Counted from the first letter of the stretch, positions 20,168 to 28,958 are shown. The stretch: 29,288 nucleotides of DNA from JAPLYB01 sp964500015 (GCA_964500015.1 CAZCMN010000013.1:1-29288), one strand, 5' to 3'. The notes: generated by a model from the letters alone, not told the origin. Numbers and translations are program-made.

Positions 20168-21418
20168 ATGGACTCAGTTTCTTTTTTAAAAGAAAATATT
20201 CTAAGAGAAGAAAAATTTATTTTTGAATTAGTTAATATAACTAACCTATATCAAGGAGCAAGCAACCAAGAAAGAAAATTTTTAGAAAAATCTTCTTTAA
20301 GTTTGCTGAATCAAATTAGGATTATTCATAAAAGCGTAGATAATATGGTTCATGAAATTAATCTTGTTAATGAAAAAAGAGATTTGAAAGTTCCAGTTTT
20401 TAAGGTTCCTGAATTTAATAAAAAATATGTCCGAGTTTCAACTTCAAGTGGAAATGCTTTTATCAGAAAAGAGGATAAGAAAAAATATTTAGAAGAGCTA
20501 AAAATAAAGAAAATTAAATTTACTCATGAGATTGAAGAACAAACAACAGTAAATAAACCATCTTCAATTATCTTATTTTCAAGCAGGATCTTTAAGTCAA
20601 TGACCAGACCCTTATCTGAAAAGATGGGTTTTTTAAACCGGGATTTGAAGCAGGCAGATATGCCCTATATAGCTTCATCTTATCTCTCTTTAGTTTTTCT
20701 TTTAACTTTGATAACTTTAATCATCTGTTTAGGATTAGCAACGATTTTATCAATTAATGCTTCTGCTTTGTCTATACTAAGAAATTTTTTAATTGCCCTT
20801 GTTATTACTGTAATTTTTTCTGTTTTTTTAATTTATTATCCCAGAATTCAAGTTAAAAGCAATTGCAGGAAACTTGAAAATGAGATGCCTTTTGCTTTAG
20901 CGCATATGTCTGCAATTGCTTCTTCAAGAATTGCACCATCTAAAGTTTTTTTCATAATGTCTAATTCTTCAGATTATAAATTATTTGCAGTTCAAATGAA
21001 AAAAATAGTTAATCAAATGAATATTTATGGTTATGATTTGACTACAGCTTTAAAGAATGTTGCTAGTCTATCTTCCAGCAAAAAGTTTTCTGAATTTTTA
21101 AATGGTTTTATTTCAATTGTTTCTTCTGGAGGAGATTTAATGCTATATCTTAAAGAAAAATCTAAAGATACTTTATTAGATTATAAACTCTCTAGAGAGA
21201 GATTCTCAACCAGCATAGGAATGTATTCAGATATTTATACTGCTTTGTTAATTGCAGCTCCCTTGATTTTGATGTTAATCCTGTCTTTTATGGGCAGTTT
21301 GGGAAGCAGTATTGGAAATGTTAGCATATCTTTTTTAGCAAATGTCGGAATTATTGCGATTATTGTCTTGAATATCCTATTTATCATATTTTTAAATTTG
21401 ACACAGCCCGAGGGATAA
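20168..21418 (+). CDS. TadC/FlaJ-like type II secretion F-domain membrane protein
   Basis: A 416-residue protein. A cytoplasmic, mostly helical N-terminal region of about 165 residues is followed by two membrane helices (YLSLVFLLTLITLIICLGLA and LRNFLIALVITVIFSVFLIYY). A cytoplasmic T2SSF domain (ENEMPFALAHMSAIASS to DTLLDYKLSRERFS) and a final pair of helices follow. This is the membrane platform on which the ATPase acts. One base separates its stop from the next gene, a second F-domain protein. Confidence 0.85.
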   Translation: MDSVSFLKENILREEKFIFELVNITNLYQGASNQERKFLEKSSLSLLNQIRIIHKSVDNMVHEINLVNEKRDLKVPVFKVPEFNKKYVRVSTSSGNAFIRKEDKKKYLEELKIKKIKFTHEIEEQTTVNKPSSIILFSSRIFKSMTRPLSEKMGFLNRDLKQADMPYIASSYLSLVFLLTLITLIICLGLATILSINASALSILRNFLIALVITVIFSVFLIYYPRIQVKSNCRKLENEMPFALAHMSAIASSRIAPSKVFFIMSNSSDYKLFAVQMKKIVNQMNIYGYDLTTALKNVASLSSSKKFSEFLNGFISIVSSGGDLMLYLKEKSKDTLLDYKLSRERFSTSIGMYSDIYTALLIAAPLILMLILSFMGSLGSSIGNVSISFLANVGIIAIIVLNILFIIFLNLTQPEG

Positions 21419-21419
21419 A

Positions 21420-22223
21420 GTGAACTTGAAAATTGTATCAATCATTGTTGGAATTTTGATAGTGATAGCTTCTTTGATATTCTTACTAAATTCTAAATTT
21501 CTATTTTTGGTTTTGGGGATAGCTGTAATAATTGGGGCTGCTCCTTTTTTACTGTCTTTTTTAGCTAAAGAGAGCAAGGAAAAAGAAAAAGAGGAGATGT
21601 TCTTGCTGTTTTGCAGGGATTTAGTTGAATCTGTCAAGTCAGGAACTCCTTTATCAAAAGGTATCTTAAATCTTTCAAATAAAGTGTATGGTTCTTTAAC
21701 AGAGCACACTAAAAAATTAGCAAGTCAAGTAGCTTTGGGAATTCCTGTAAGGCAGGCGTTCTTGACTTTTTCAAATGATGTAAAAAGTAATGTAATTTCT
21801 AGAGCAATTTCTTTGATTACCCAGGCAGAGAGTTCAGGAGGAGAGATTTCTAGTATTTTGGATGCTGTTGTTTTGAATATTTCACAGATAGAAGAGATTA
21901 AAAAAGAAAGAGTTTCAAGAGTTTATAGTTTTGTTGTACAGGGTTATATCATCTTCTTTATATTCTTGATTATAATGTTGTTTGTTCAAGTAAAATTTAT
22001 GCCATTAATTTTTAATTCTTTTTCAACTGAATTGGGAAGTAAAACCGATTCCATGAATGTTATAGACAGAGCTTTTTTTATTTTGATTCTAGTTCAGGCT
22101 TTATTTACAGGACTAGTTGTAGGAAAATTAGGTGAAGGAAAGATAAAATCAGGGATTAAGCATAGTGCTATCCTGTTAGTTATATCTTTCTTGTTTTTGG
22201 CTTTGTCAAGAATTCTCGCTTAA
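21420..22223 (+). CDS. second TadC-like type II secretion F-domain membrane protein
   Basis: A 267-residue protein starting at GTG one base after the previous stop. Two N-terminal helices (IVSIIVGILIVIASLIFLL and FLFLVLGIAVIIGAAPFLLSF) lead to an F domain (LFCRDLVESVKSGTPLSKGI to VVLNISQIEEIKKERVSR), followed by three more helices. Paired F-domain proteins are common in archaeal pilus systems and in Tad systems (TadB/TadC), where they form the inner-membrane platform. Tight coupling with the upstream gene suggests a heteromeric complex. Confidence 0.85.
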   Translation: MNLKIVSIIVGILIVIASLIFLLNSKFLFLVLGIAVIIGAAPFLLSFLAKESKEKEKEEMFLLFCRDLVESVKSGTPLSKGILNLSNKVYGSLTEHTKKLASQVALGIPVRQAFLTFSNDVKSNVISRAISLITQAESSGGEISSILDAVVLNISQIEEIKKERVSRVYSFVVQGYIIFFIFLIIMLFVQVKFMPLIFNSFSTELGSKTDSMNVIDRAFFILILVQALFTGLVVGKLGEGKIKSGIKHSAILLVISFLFLALSRILA

Positions 22224-22235
22224 ACTCTAATTCTC

Positions 22236-22281
22236 GAGCACACCAAAATAGGAAATTTAGCTGTGTCCAGAATTTTGGTTT
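22236..22281. repeat. degenerate DHE-like palindrome after the pilus operon
   Basis: ACAC-C-AAAAT with loop AGG pairs loosely with ATTT..GTGT, and CCAAAAT (about 22243) is the exact complement of ATTTTGG (about 22272). It resembles an eroded DHE and lies between convergent genes, where it could serve as a terminator for both. Confidence 0.4.
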
Positions 22282-22292
22282 AGATATGTAGG

Positions 22293-23024
22293 TTAATTTT
22301 TAGCTTTTTTCCATAATATTTCAAAATTTTTTTTGTAACCTTCAACAACATCCTTATCTTTTATTAAAACTCCGTAAGGATTATCTGTAAATATTGTAAT
22401 AGCAACATAGTCTGCAATAATAACGGTTTCTGTTAATTGTTCAAATTCCTGTGGAAGAAATTTAATATGGGTGTAGGGTAATTTGTTTATATCTTCTCCA
22501 TAATCTCTAATTGTTGCATCAAAGACTTGTCTGGATTTTATCTTTCTAGCTATTCTTTTTATATGCAAATTTCTCCACCAATCTTCTCCCATGACATGAT
22601 AGGTTACCCGTTTTCCACCTCCAAAAGTGTTATATTCTTTTCCGCCAGAATTGAGTAAAGTATTGTACATTTGAGTTATCCCCCTTTTTCCTCTAAAAAT
22701 TAAAGCTTCTTTTTCTTTCTTACCAGATTCTCTTTTCTTTTCTAATTCAGGTAAGATTTTTTCAAATCTTATTTTTTTATCTTCAAGGTAATTAAAAAAG
22801 TTTTTTGGATCTGTTGCTTGATAAATTTTTCTCTTTCCTTCAAGTATAAAGCTAATCAAACCTTTCTCAATTAGACTATTAAGTGCTCTATGCACAACCG
22901 AATTTTGTAATCCTGTTTTTTCAAGTAATGGGCCTGCATTTAAATTTCCAAATTCTAGAAGGCCAATGTAAACTTTGATTTCAGAATTTGTCAATCCCAG
23001 TTCTTCTAGTATTGATATGTCCAT
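22293..23024 (-). CDS. TrmB-family transcriptional regulator
   Basis: A 243-residue protein. The N-terminal winged helix (LEELGLTNSEIKVYIGLLEFGNLNAGPLLEKTGL..., residues 6-70) is typical of TrmB. A short coiled coil (EDKKIRFEKILPELEKKRES) and a C-terminal PLD-like effector domain follow. TrmB proteins usually sense sugars or other metabolites. The gene is transcribed away from the lipoprotein-AsnB unit and is likely to regulate it. GCTTAAAAATAG about 25 bases before the start (minus orientation) is its TATA box. Confidence 0.88.
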   Translation of the reverse strand: MDISILEELGLTNSEIKVYIGLLEFGNLNAGPLLEKTGLQNSVVHRALNSLIEKGLISFILEGKRKIYQATDPKNFFNYLEDKKIRFEKILPELEKKRESGKKEKEALIFRGKRGITQMYNTLLNSGGKEYNTFGGGKRVTYHVMGEDWWRNLHIKRIARKIKSRQVFDATIRDYGEDINKLPYTHIKFLPQEFEQLTETVIIADYVAITIFTDNPYGVLIKDKDVVEGYKKNFEILWKKAKN

Positions 23025-23116
23025 ATATTCTACAAATTGAATCTATTTTTAAGCTTTTCCATATATAGTCTCTTTTAGGAGGATATATCATTTAATACTC
23101 CTAGTTCATATAACTA

Positions 23117-23138
23117 TTATCAAGTAACAACTTGATAA
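23117..23138. promoter_or_regulatory. candidate TrmB operator: perfect 9-bp inverted repeat
   Basis: TTATCAAGT and ACTTGATAA with a four-base spacer AACA are perfectly inverted. They lie 35 bases before the lipoprotein ATG and just downstream of TATA-like sequence at about 23083-23098, overlapping the expected transcription start: a good position for repression. A weaker inverted pair TAGGAG/CTCCTA flanks the TATA region. Confidence 0.5.
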
Positions 23139-23172
23139 ATAAAATAAGTAAATTTGAAGGAGAAAAATAAAA

Positions 23173-23628
23173 ATGAACTTAAAAAAAATATTGGGTATGA
23201 CTGTTTTAGGTATTGTCCTAGGATTAAGTGGATGCAAAAAAATTGATAAAAACTCTACTTGTGATTTTACTGAAAGATATTATTTAGATACTAAATTGTA
23301 TGACGCCACTGTATTTACAAAGACTATTGGAAAAGGTCTTTACGGCGATCAAAGAGAAAGGATAAGGACCATTTTGGCTTTAAGAAAACCAGAAGCAAAA
23401 TCAGATTTTTGGGGTATAATTTGGCCAGATACACTTAGAGCAATAGATTATGATTTAGATGGCAAATTTGACGAAGTTTGTGCAAATCAATCCAGCGGTC
23501 CTTGTAATGACAACTTTTTAGAGAGAGTCGTTAAAGACTTTGAATTTTTGTATCGAAGAGAATATGGCCCTGTTTGTGATGGCACAATAAGAATACCAGA
23601 AGCACACGAATATATAGGGGAGAAATAA
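23173..23628 (+). CDS. hypothetical lipoprotein
   Basis: A 151-residue protein with a signal peptide (MNLKKILGMTVLGIVLGLSGC) ending in a lipobox LSGC, so it may be lipid-anchored outside. The mature part has an acidic motif DYDLDGKFDEVC resembling a calcium-binding loop (DxDxDGxxD) and a further cysteine pair. I do not recognise a family. GAAGGAG lies before the ATG. Two bases separate its stop from asnB, so they form an operon divergent from TrmB. Confidence 0.75.
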   Translation: MNLKKILGMTVLGIVLGLSGCKKIDKNSTCDFTERYYLDTKLYDATVFTKTIGKGLYGDQRERIRTILALRKPEAKSDFWGIIWPDTLRAIDYDLDGKFDEVCANQSSGPCNDNFLERVVKDFEFLYRREYGPVCDGTIRIPEAHEYIGEK

Positions 23629-23630
23629 AA

Positions 23631-25883
23631 ATGTGCGGAATAGGTGCGATATATGGTAAGAAAATTCCAAAAAAGGAATTTTGGATTAAGAGAAGCCTAG
23701 ATGTAATCCCACATAGGGGATACGCTTTAAATGAGTCTATGGTATTTGATAATTGTGCTCTCGGTGTAAATAGATTGCAAATAGTTGATAGAGATAATGC
23801 CAAACAACCCTTAGAAAACGAAGATAAGACTATTTTTGTTGTTTTGAATGGGGAAGTATTCAACCATGAACAATTAAGAGAAGAGTTGACAAAAAAAGGA
23901 CACAAATTCAAAACAAAATCTGATACAGAGGTTCTTGTTCACTTATGGGAAGAATACAAAGAGGAAATGGTTCATAAGATAGATTCTGAGATGTTTGCCC
24001 TTTTTGTTTATGACAAGAAGAAAAATATATTCTTTGTTGCAAGAGATCCTTATGGAGTTAAACCTCTGTATTATGCAGTAGATTGTCTAGGAAATTATCA
24101 TTTTGCATCTGAAATAAAACAATTAACTCAATTCAAAGAAATAGATGAAGTAAAATTCTTTCCTCAAGGGCACTACATGCTAGATGGAAAACTAATAAAA
24201 TATCATGAAATACCCAAAGAAAACGATAAAATTGAGGAAAATGAAGGAATAATAATCAAGAAATTAAGAAGATTATTTGATGAGGCAGTTAAAAAAAGAG
24301 TAAATACCGACTTGCCTGTCGGAGTTTTCTTTAGTGGGGGTCTTGATAGTGCTGCAATTTTAGCTACAGCAGTAAAATACCACAATAATGTTACTGCCTT
24401 TATTGTTGGATACCCAAATTCTCCCGACGTAGTTGTCGCCAAAAAATACTGCGAAGAGAATAATATCCCCCTAGTTTATTTTAATCCACCTGCAGAAGAA
24501 GAATTAGCAAAGATTATTCCCGAAATAGTCTACATAACTGAAAGTTTTGAGCCAAACATGATTAGGCAATCTGCTGTTTCATACTACATCTCAAAAATAG
24601 CAAGGCAATACAATTTTAGAATCATCTTGTGTGGAGAAGGTCCAGATGAAATCTTCGCAGGCTATCCAGAATTTAAAAATTGTCTAAATGATAAAGGAAT
24701 ATCCAATAAGATTTACACTTTTATTAAGAACCTTCCAAGAACCCAATTTCAGAGAGTTGATAGAACTTCAATGCAGTTTACTTTAGAGGTTAGGGTTCCT
24801 TTTTTTGATACTGCCTTTGCAGATTATGCAATAAGAATTCCAAGTAAATTGAAAGTTAAAACAATCAATGGAAAGAAAGTCACCAAGTGGATCTTAAGAG
24901 AAGCTATGAAAGACAGACTACCCAATTACATCGCCAATAGGGAAAAAGTTGTTTTAAGTGAAGGTGCTGGATACAAAGGAAACCAATTAGTCGGCGGATT
25001 GTTTTTTGATATTGTTCAAAAAAGGATTAATGAAAATGAATTTCAAAAAATTAAGAATGATTATCCAAAATGGAATATAACAAACAAAGAAGTTGCATAT
25101 TATTTTAAGCTATATGCTAAACATTTGTTTACAAAAGCAGAGTTCAATCAAGAAAGACCATTAGTTAATGCTATTGATAGTATTAAAGATGAAGAAATTG
25201 AAGAAAAAGCAGAAAAAATTTTGATTGGCATGAAAAAATATTCTCTTTTTGATAGAAAAGAAACTAAGAAATTTAATGATTTTCAAGAATTGAAAGGCTT
25301 GGTTGTTAACCAAATTAAAAATAACTTGAAGATACAGGTAGTGGGATATTGGGGAATAGAAAAGGAAAATGCAGATGAAAAGGATATAACTGCCTTGGAT
25401 AATCTTAGAACTTTCAAGAATATTATTCTGAAAAACTATCCTAATGTTGAAATTCTTTTGATTTTAACTGATATTCATGGAGAAGCAAATGAAGTAAGTG
25501 AAGAAATAAGAAAGAAATATTTTGGTTTTATTAAAGAAATATCTGAAGAATATGGTTTCAAAGTAATGTTCTTAAGTAAATTATGGAAAGAGAATAAAAT
25601 CGATTTAAAGGGTATCTTAAAATTAGAGAATCTAAATAATGTTCCAGAGATAGTTGTTAAATCTGGTTTTAAACACTATCTTGGTAAAAACAAGTTAGAT
25701 GGTGCAAGGCTATATTCCTTAATTTCAAAGCACGATTGTCAGTTTATAGAAAAGAAATTTCAAAATGCAATATTCTTCACATATAACAGTGCAGATTGGA
25801 AAGAACTTTTACCAAAACTTCCAACAATTTCACTTTTTCCTCTAGAGAAAGGGGAGAGAATCAAACCATGGCATATAAAATAG
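23631..25883 (+). CDS. asnB: AsnB-type asparagine synthetase with an extra C-terminal domain
   Basis: A 750-residue protein. The Ntn glutaminase domain begins with the catalytic C2 (MCGIGAIYG) and has the LNGEVFN and SDTEVLVHLW motifs and the RDPYGVKPLYY block. The synthetase domain has PP-loop FSGGLDSAA (234-242), CGEGPDEIFAGYPEF (334-348) and QRVDRTSMQFTLEVRVPFFD (374-393). AsnB enzymes transfer glutamine ammonia to an acyl-adenylate, normally aspartate. The family usually ends near residue 500-550; here about 200 more residues (about 545-750) form a separate domain with GYWGIEKENADEKD and LILTDIHGEANEV. I do not recognise this domain with confidence. A function beyond asparagine synthesis, such as modification of a small molecule or of the upstream lipoprotein, is possible. 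Confidence 0.88.
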   Translation: MCGIGAIYGKKIPKKEFWIKRSLDVIPHRGYALNESMVFDNCALGVNRLQIVDRDNAKQPLENEDKTIFVVLNGEVFNHEQLREELTKKGHKFKTKSDTEVLVHLWEEYKEEMVHKIDSEMFALFVYDKKKNIFFVARDPYGVKPLYYAVDCLGNYHFASEIKQLTQFKEIDEVKFFPQGHYMLDGKLIKYHEIPKENDKIEENEGIIIKKLRRLFDEAVKKRVNTDLPVGVFFSGGLDSAAILATAVKYHNNVTAFIVGYPNSPDVVVAKKYCEENNIPLVYFNPPAEEELAKIIPEIVYITESFEPNMIRQSAVSYYISKIARQYNFRIILCGEGPDEIFAGYPEFKNCLNDKGISNKIYTFIKNLPRTQFQRVDRTSMQFTLEVRVPFFDTAFADYAIRIPSKLKVKTINGKKVTKWILREAMKDRLPNYIANREKVVLSEGAGYKGNQLVGGLFFDIVQKRINENEFQKIKNDYPKWNITNKEVAYYFKLYAKHLFTKAEFNQERPLVNAIDSIKDEEIEEKAEKILIGMKKYSLFDRKETKKFNDFQELKGLVVNQIKNNLKIQVVGYWGIEKENADEKDITALDNLRTFKNIILKNYPNVEILLILTDIHGEANEVSEEIRKKYFGFIKEISEEYGFKVMFLSKLWKENKIDLKGILKLENLNNVPEIVVKSGFKHYLGKNKLDGARLYSLISKHDCQFIEKKFQNAIFFTYNSADWKELLPKLPTISLFPLEKGERIKPWHIK

Positions 25884-25903
25884 TGCAGTAAAATAGCCAA
25901 ATT

Positions 25904-25914
25904 CTTTTATATGG
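25904..25914 (+). promoter_or_regulatory. TATA-like box of the glycosyltransferase gene
   Basis: TTTTATATG lies about 20-27 bases before the ATG at 25933, consistent with a leaderless transcript independent of asnB. Confidence 0.45.
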
Positions 25915-25932
25915 CTGATTTCTGTTAAATTT

Positions 25933-27222
25933 ATGATTCCGGCACTGCCTGACTGGACTATTTATCCTATCTTATTTATAGGATTTTTTGTATCTTTTTT
26001 CTACTTGATAGTCTTGTTGAAAAGAGAGGAAGTTATTCCTAAAGCAAAGAGATTTCCAGATGCTTCTTTTGTCATTCCTGCAAAAAATGTTGAGATTTGC
26101 ATTGAAAAATGCATTTTGGCCATATTGAAACAAGATTATCCTGGAAAAATTTATGTTGTTGTTGTGAATGATGCAAGCACAGACAGAACTGAAGAAATAA
26201 TAAAAAATCTAGCTAAGAAATATAATTCAGCTAAAAGGAAGATTATTTTGATTAATAGGAAAAGAAGCCAGGGAAAAAAAGCACCTGCATTAAATGAAGG
26301 AATAAGGTATGTTCTTAATAAGTTGAATACAGAAATTGTCTGCCCAATAGATGCAGACACTTTTGTTACAAAGGATGTTCTGAGAAATGCAGTTGCTCAA
26401 TTTGAGCATGATCCAAGAGTTGCTGCAGCAACTGCTCCTTTAATTCCGATTCAGAATAATTTTATCTTAAGATTGCAATATGTTGAATATGTGATGTCTA
26501 ATTTTTTTAGGGATTTACTTGGAAAAGCAGATGCTTTATGTACTACTCCTGCTTTCACTGTTTTTAGGGCAAAGTTTTTCAGAGAAGCAGGGTTGTATAA
26601 TGAAACTACTTGGACAGAAGATTTTGATATGGCTTTGAAAGTCAAAGCGAATTTCTACAAAATTGCTTATCTAAAAGATAAGATCTATTTTATTGCCCCT
26701 GAAAACCTAAAGAAATTAAAGATTGAGAGAGTCAGATGGGGGCATGGGACATGCCAAGCTTTATTTGAAGATTATCCTTTTTTATTGTCTCCAAAATATG
26801 GTGCTGTTGGAACTTTTTTTCTTCCTGTAACTATTGTTTTAGTCTTAAGTTTAGTTATGCTGTCTTTCATATTTTTAATATATAGCACAGTTCATTGGGT
26901 AGAGTTATTTGTTCATAATCTTTTTGTTGGCTGGAAGCCTTCTTTCAGTTTAAGTCATCTAAATTTTAATACGTTAGTATTCCAGGCAAGTGTTTTTTTA
27001 TCAGATTCAAGAGTTTTGTTTGGAATCTTGGGAATTTTGATTTCAGTAATCTTTTTTGTTTTTGCAAGAAATTACAGCAAGGAGAAAATTAGTATAATTG
27101 ATTATCTGATTTTTTCTATTCCTTACAGGCTTTTTTTATCTTATACCCAGTTGGAGGGTCTTGTAAAGTATGTCTTTCGGATGAAGATGAGCTGGGGAGA
27201 GATGCACAGCAAGAAAAAGTAA
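25933..27222 (+). CDS. family 2 membrane glycosyltransferase
   Basis: A 429-residue GT-A enzyme. One N-terminal membrane helix (residues 10-29) is followed by the GT2 catalytic domain: VIPAKN (47-52), D80 in VVVNDAS, DAD (140-142), TED (228-230) and RVRW (266-269). Three or more C-terminal membrane helices (from about 292) complete the layout of processive polysaccharide synthases or dolichyl-phosphate sugar transferases. The substrate cannot be told. Its Lys-rich C-terminal end and stop lie in an arm-like repeat (27200-27236). An independent TATA box lies upstream. Confidence 0.88.
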   Translation: MIPALPDWTIYPILFIGFFVSFFYLIVLLKREEVIPKAKRFPDASFVIPAKNVEICIEKCILAILKQDYPGKIYVVVVNDASTDRTEEIIKNLAKKYNSAKRKIILINRKRSQGKKAPALNEGIRYVLNKLNTEIVCPIDADTFVTKDVLRNAVAQFEHDPRVAAATAPLIPIQNNFILRLQYVEYVMSNFFRDLLGKADALCTTPAFTVFRAKFFREAGLYNETTWTEDFDMALKVKANFYKIAYLKDKIYFIAPENLKKLKIERVRWGHGTCQALFEDYPFLLSPKYGAVGTFFLPVTIVLVLSLVMLSFIFLIYSTVHWVELFVHNLFVGWKPSFSLSHLNFNTLVFQASVFLSDSRVLFGILGILISVIFFVFARNYSKEKISIIDYLIFSIPYRLFLSYTQLEGLVKYVFRMKMSWGEMHSKKK

Positions 27223-27236
27223 GGTTTTTTAGCACA
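27200..27236. repeat. single-arm DHE-like remnant at the glycosyltransferase end
   Basis: ATGCACAGC-AAG-AAAAA, loop, TTTTTT-A-GCAC resembles the second arm of the 28907 copy, which also starts GCACAGCAA and has AGG in the loop. The last four codons and stop of the glycosyltransferase gene fall inside. Confidence 0.45.
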
Positions 27237-27271
27237 GTTAAATTTATAATTGCTTCAAGCAAGTGATTAAG

Positions 27272-27964
27272 ATGGATAAAAGAAAAAAAATTAAGGAAGT
27301 AAATGAAGAGACTAGACAAACTAGTAAATTACTGGTTGCAGCGGTTATTGCTGCGATAGTTTTGTTTATTTTTGGTTTATTATTGGGAAATTACATTATC
27401 TCTTCTAGATTGCAGGTATTTCAACAGAGTGAACAAAATTTATTAACGCAATTGATGGGTTTGGAAATAAGAGATCAGATTTTAGACAAAAGCGAATTAT
27501 GCAAATTAGGTTGGGAAGATGTTTGGCAGGAAAAAGTTGAATTAGGGAAGATGCTTACTTCTTTAGAAGTAAGGCTTGGAAAGAAAAATTCAGATGTTAT
27601 GTCTAGAAAGGAAGTTTATGAACTTATTGAGATAAAAACCTTGTTCTTGGTTCAAGAAATCAAGGACAATTGTCATGAAGATTTTGATATTATTTTGTTT
27701 TTTTATACTAATAAGGATAATGATCCAAAAGGAAGTGCTGGAGGATCAGAAGACCAGGGTTTGATCCTAGATCAAGTTGTTTTCAGTCATAATGAACAGG
27801 GAAATGGAAAAAAAGTCCATGTTTTTGCTTTTGATGTTAATTCTAAAAATCCTGCAACAAAAGCATTAGTTTCTAAATACTATGTTGAGAAAGTTCCAAC
27901 ACTGATAATCAATAGAGAGAAGTATGATTATCTTGTTCAGGCAGACATTGAAAAATTGGTTTAA
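27272..27964 (+). CDS. membrane-anchored thioredoxin-like protein
   Basis: A 230-residue protein. A single membrane helix near the N-terminus (LLVAAVIAAIVLFIFGLLLG) is followed by a helical stalk and a C-terminal domain ending in a thioredoxin-like segment: KVHVFAFDVN, then YYVEKVPTLIINREKY with the cis-proline motif VPT. No CxxC redox pair is seen at the usual place, so it is probably a non-redox or substrate-binding variant, facing outside if the basic N-terminus stays in the cytoplasm. ATG 27272 is chosen over a GTG at 27263 because AAATTTATAATT lies about 25-30 bases before it. Confidence 0.65.
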   Translation: MDKRKKIKEVNEETRQTSKLLVAAVIAAIVLFIFGLLLGNYIISSRLQVFQQSEQNLLTQLMGLEIRDQILDKSELCKLGWEDVWQEKVELGKMLTSLEVRLGKKNSDVMSRKEVYELIEIKTLFLVQEIKDNCHEDFDIILFFYTNKDNDPKGSAGGSEDQGLILDQVVFSHNEQGNGKKVHVFAFDVNSKNPATKALVSKYYVEKVPTLIINREKYDYLVQADIEKLV

Positions 27965-28051
27965 AATCTCTTTCTTTTTTAAAAAATTTATTTAGATAAT
28001 CATCTAAAACAGAACCATAACTTTTAAATATTGTCAAAAACATCAGCTTTT

Positions 28052-28627
28052 ATGGATTTTGAATTTGGCTGTGAAGAATGTGGAACTGAAAACGAAGACC
28101 TTTTTGATACTATTTTAGATAACAAATCAATGAGATTATGTGAAAGGTGCGCCAGGACAAACAATGCATTAATTCTTAATGAAGAAAGGAGCAAAATGAG
28201 AGAAAAGTGGAATTCAAGAAGCAGTAAAAAACCCGAACAGACATACAGAGAAGAGCCAAGAGTCACATTACAAGGGTTGTGGGATAGATACAAGCAGAAA
28301 ATGGGGGAAAGAAATACTCTTGAGAAACAGAGAAAAGTCGCGGTTTTAGAAGAAAATAAATTTTTAGAGGATTTAGAAAAGCAAAAAAAACTCGAAAATA
28401 AAGAAATTATCCAAGCTGTTGACAGTGATTTTAATTTAGAATCAAATGTTGAAGAAGAAAAATCTTTTAATGAAGAAGCATCCAAAAAAATAAATATCAA
28501 GGATTTTTTTAAGCAAACATTTAAATTCTTAAAAGGAAAGGATAAAAAAGAGTCTGTGGAGGATTCTGAAGAAATTCCCCAGATGATCCCTGACTTGATT
28601 GTGGAGGATAAAAAAAATGAAAATTAG
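28052..28627 (+). CDS. zinc-ribbon protein of unknown function
   Basis: A 191-residue protein. The N-terminal zinc ribbon has CEECG and, after a DLFDTILDNKSM linker, CERC. A basic helical region (SKMREKWNSRSSKKPEQ), a coiled coil (about 85-125) and an acidic, low-complexity C-terminal half follow. The ribbon plus basic segment suggests RNA or DNA binding or transcription-related work. It overlaps rpo11 by 11 bases, so it is coupled to an RNA polymerase subunit. ATG 28052 is chosen because TTTTAAATA lies about 22-30 bases before it. Confidence 0.7.
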   Translation: MDFEFGCEECGTENEDLFDTILDNKSMRLCERCARTNNALILNEERSKMREKWNSRSSKKPEQTYREEPRVTLQGLWDRYKQKMGERNTLEKQRKVAVLEENKFLEDLEKQKKLENKEIIQAVDSDFNLESNVEEEKSFNEEASKKINIKDFFKQTFKFLKGKDKKESVEDSEEIPQMIPDLIVEDKKNEN

Positions 28628-28880
28628 TATACTAAAGAAAGAAAAAAATGAATTAGAAGTAGAAATAGATAATCTGACTGTAGCAGAACTTTTAAGAAAT
28701 GAGCTATGGGAAGATGACGGCATTGAGTTAAGTGCTTGGAGGAGAGACAATCCTTCAAAAGATCCGATTCTAGTTATAAAAACTAAAGGAAAAGATGCAA
28801 AAAAAGCATTATTTGATGCTATTGGAAGAATTCAGGACAAAAATAAAGAGATTATTAAAGAATTTAAAAAGGTTTTCTAA
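28617..28880 (+). CDS. rpo11: DNA-directed RNA polymerase subunit Rpo11 (RpoL)
   Basis: An 87-residue protein matching archaeal Rpo11, which pairs with Rpo3 to form the alpha-like assembly dimer. Motifs are an N-terminal strand MKISILKKEKNELEVEI, then NLTVAELLRNELWED in place of the usual HTL-xN-x-LR helix, the DPILVIKTKG strand and a C-terminal helix DAKKALFDAIGRI. Length is typical. The start overlaps the upstream zinc-ribbon gene, indicating translational coupling. Confidence 0.9.
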   Translation: MKISILKKEKNELEVEIDNLTVAELLRNELWEDDGIELSAWRRDNPSKDPILVIKTKGKDAKKALFDAIGRIQDKNKEIIKEFKKVF

Positions 28881-28906
28881 ATTCAAAATGATAAATCTTT
28901 TTAATT

Positions 28907-28958
28907 ATGCTAGAAAAACAGGGTTTTTCTGCACAGCAAAAACTGGAGGTTTTTATTG
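28907..28958. repeat. DHE copy between rpo11 and the eL41-like gene
   Basis: TGC-TA-GAAAAAC, loop AGG, GTTTTTC-TGCA, then CA-GC-AAAAAC, loop TGGAG, GTTTTT-AT-TG. It ends two bases before the ATG at 28961. The loop of its second arm supplies GGAGG (28944-28949), the only Shine-Dalgarno-like sequence available to the next gene. Confidence 0.75.

Noticed and set aside
18318..22223. A Tad-type bacterial conjugation or competence operon acquired from bacteria
   Set aside because: Composition and promoter style match the archaeal neighbours and the arrangement is common in archaeal pilus loci, so transfer is not needed to explain it.
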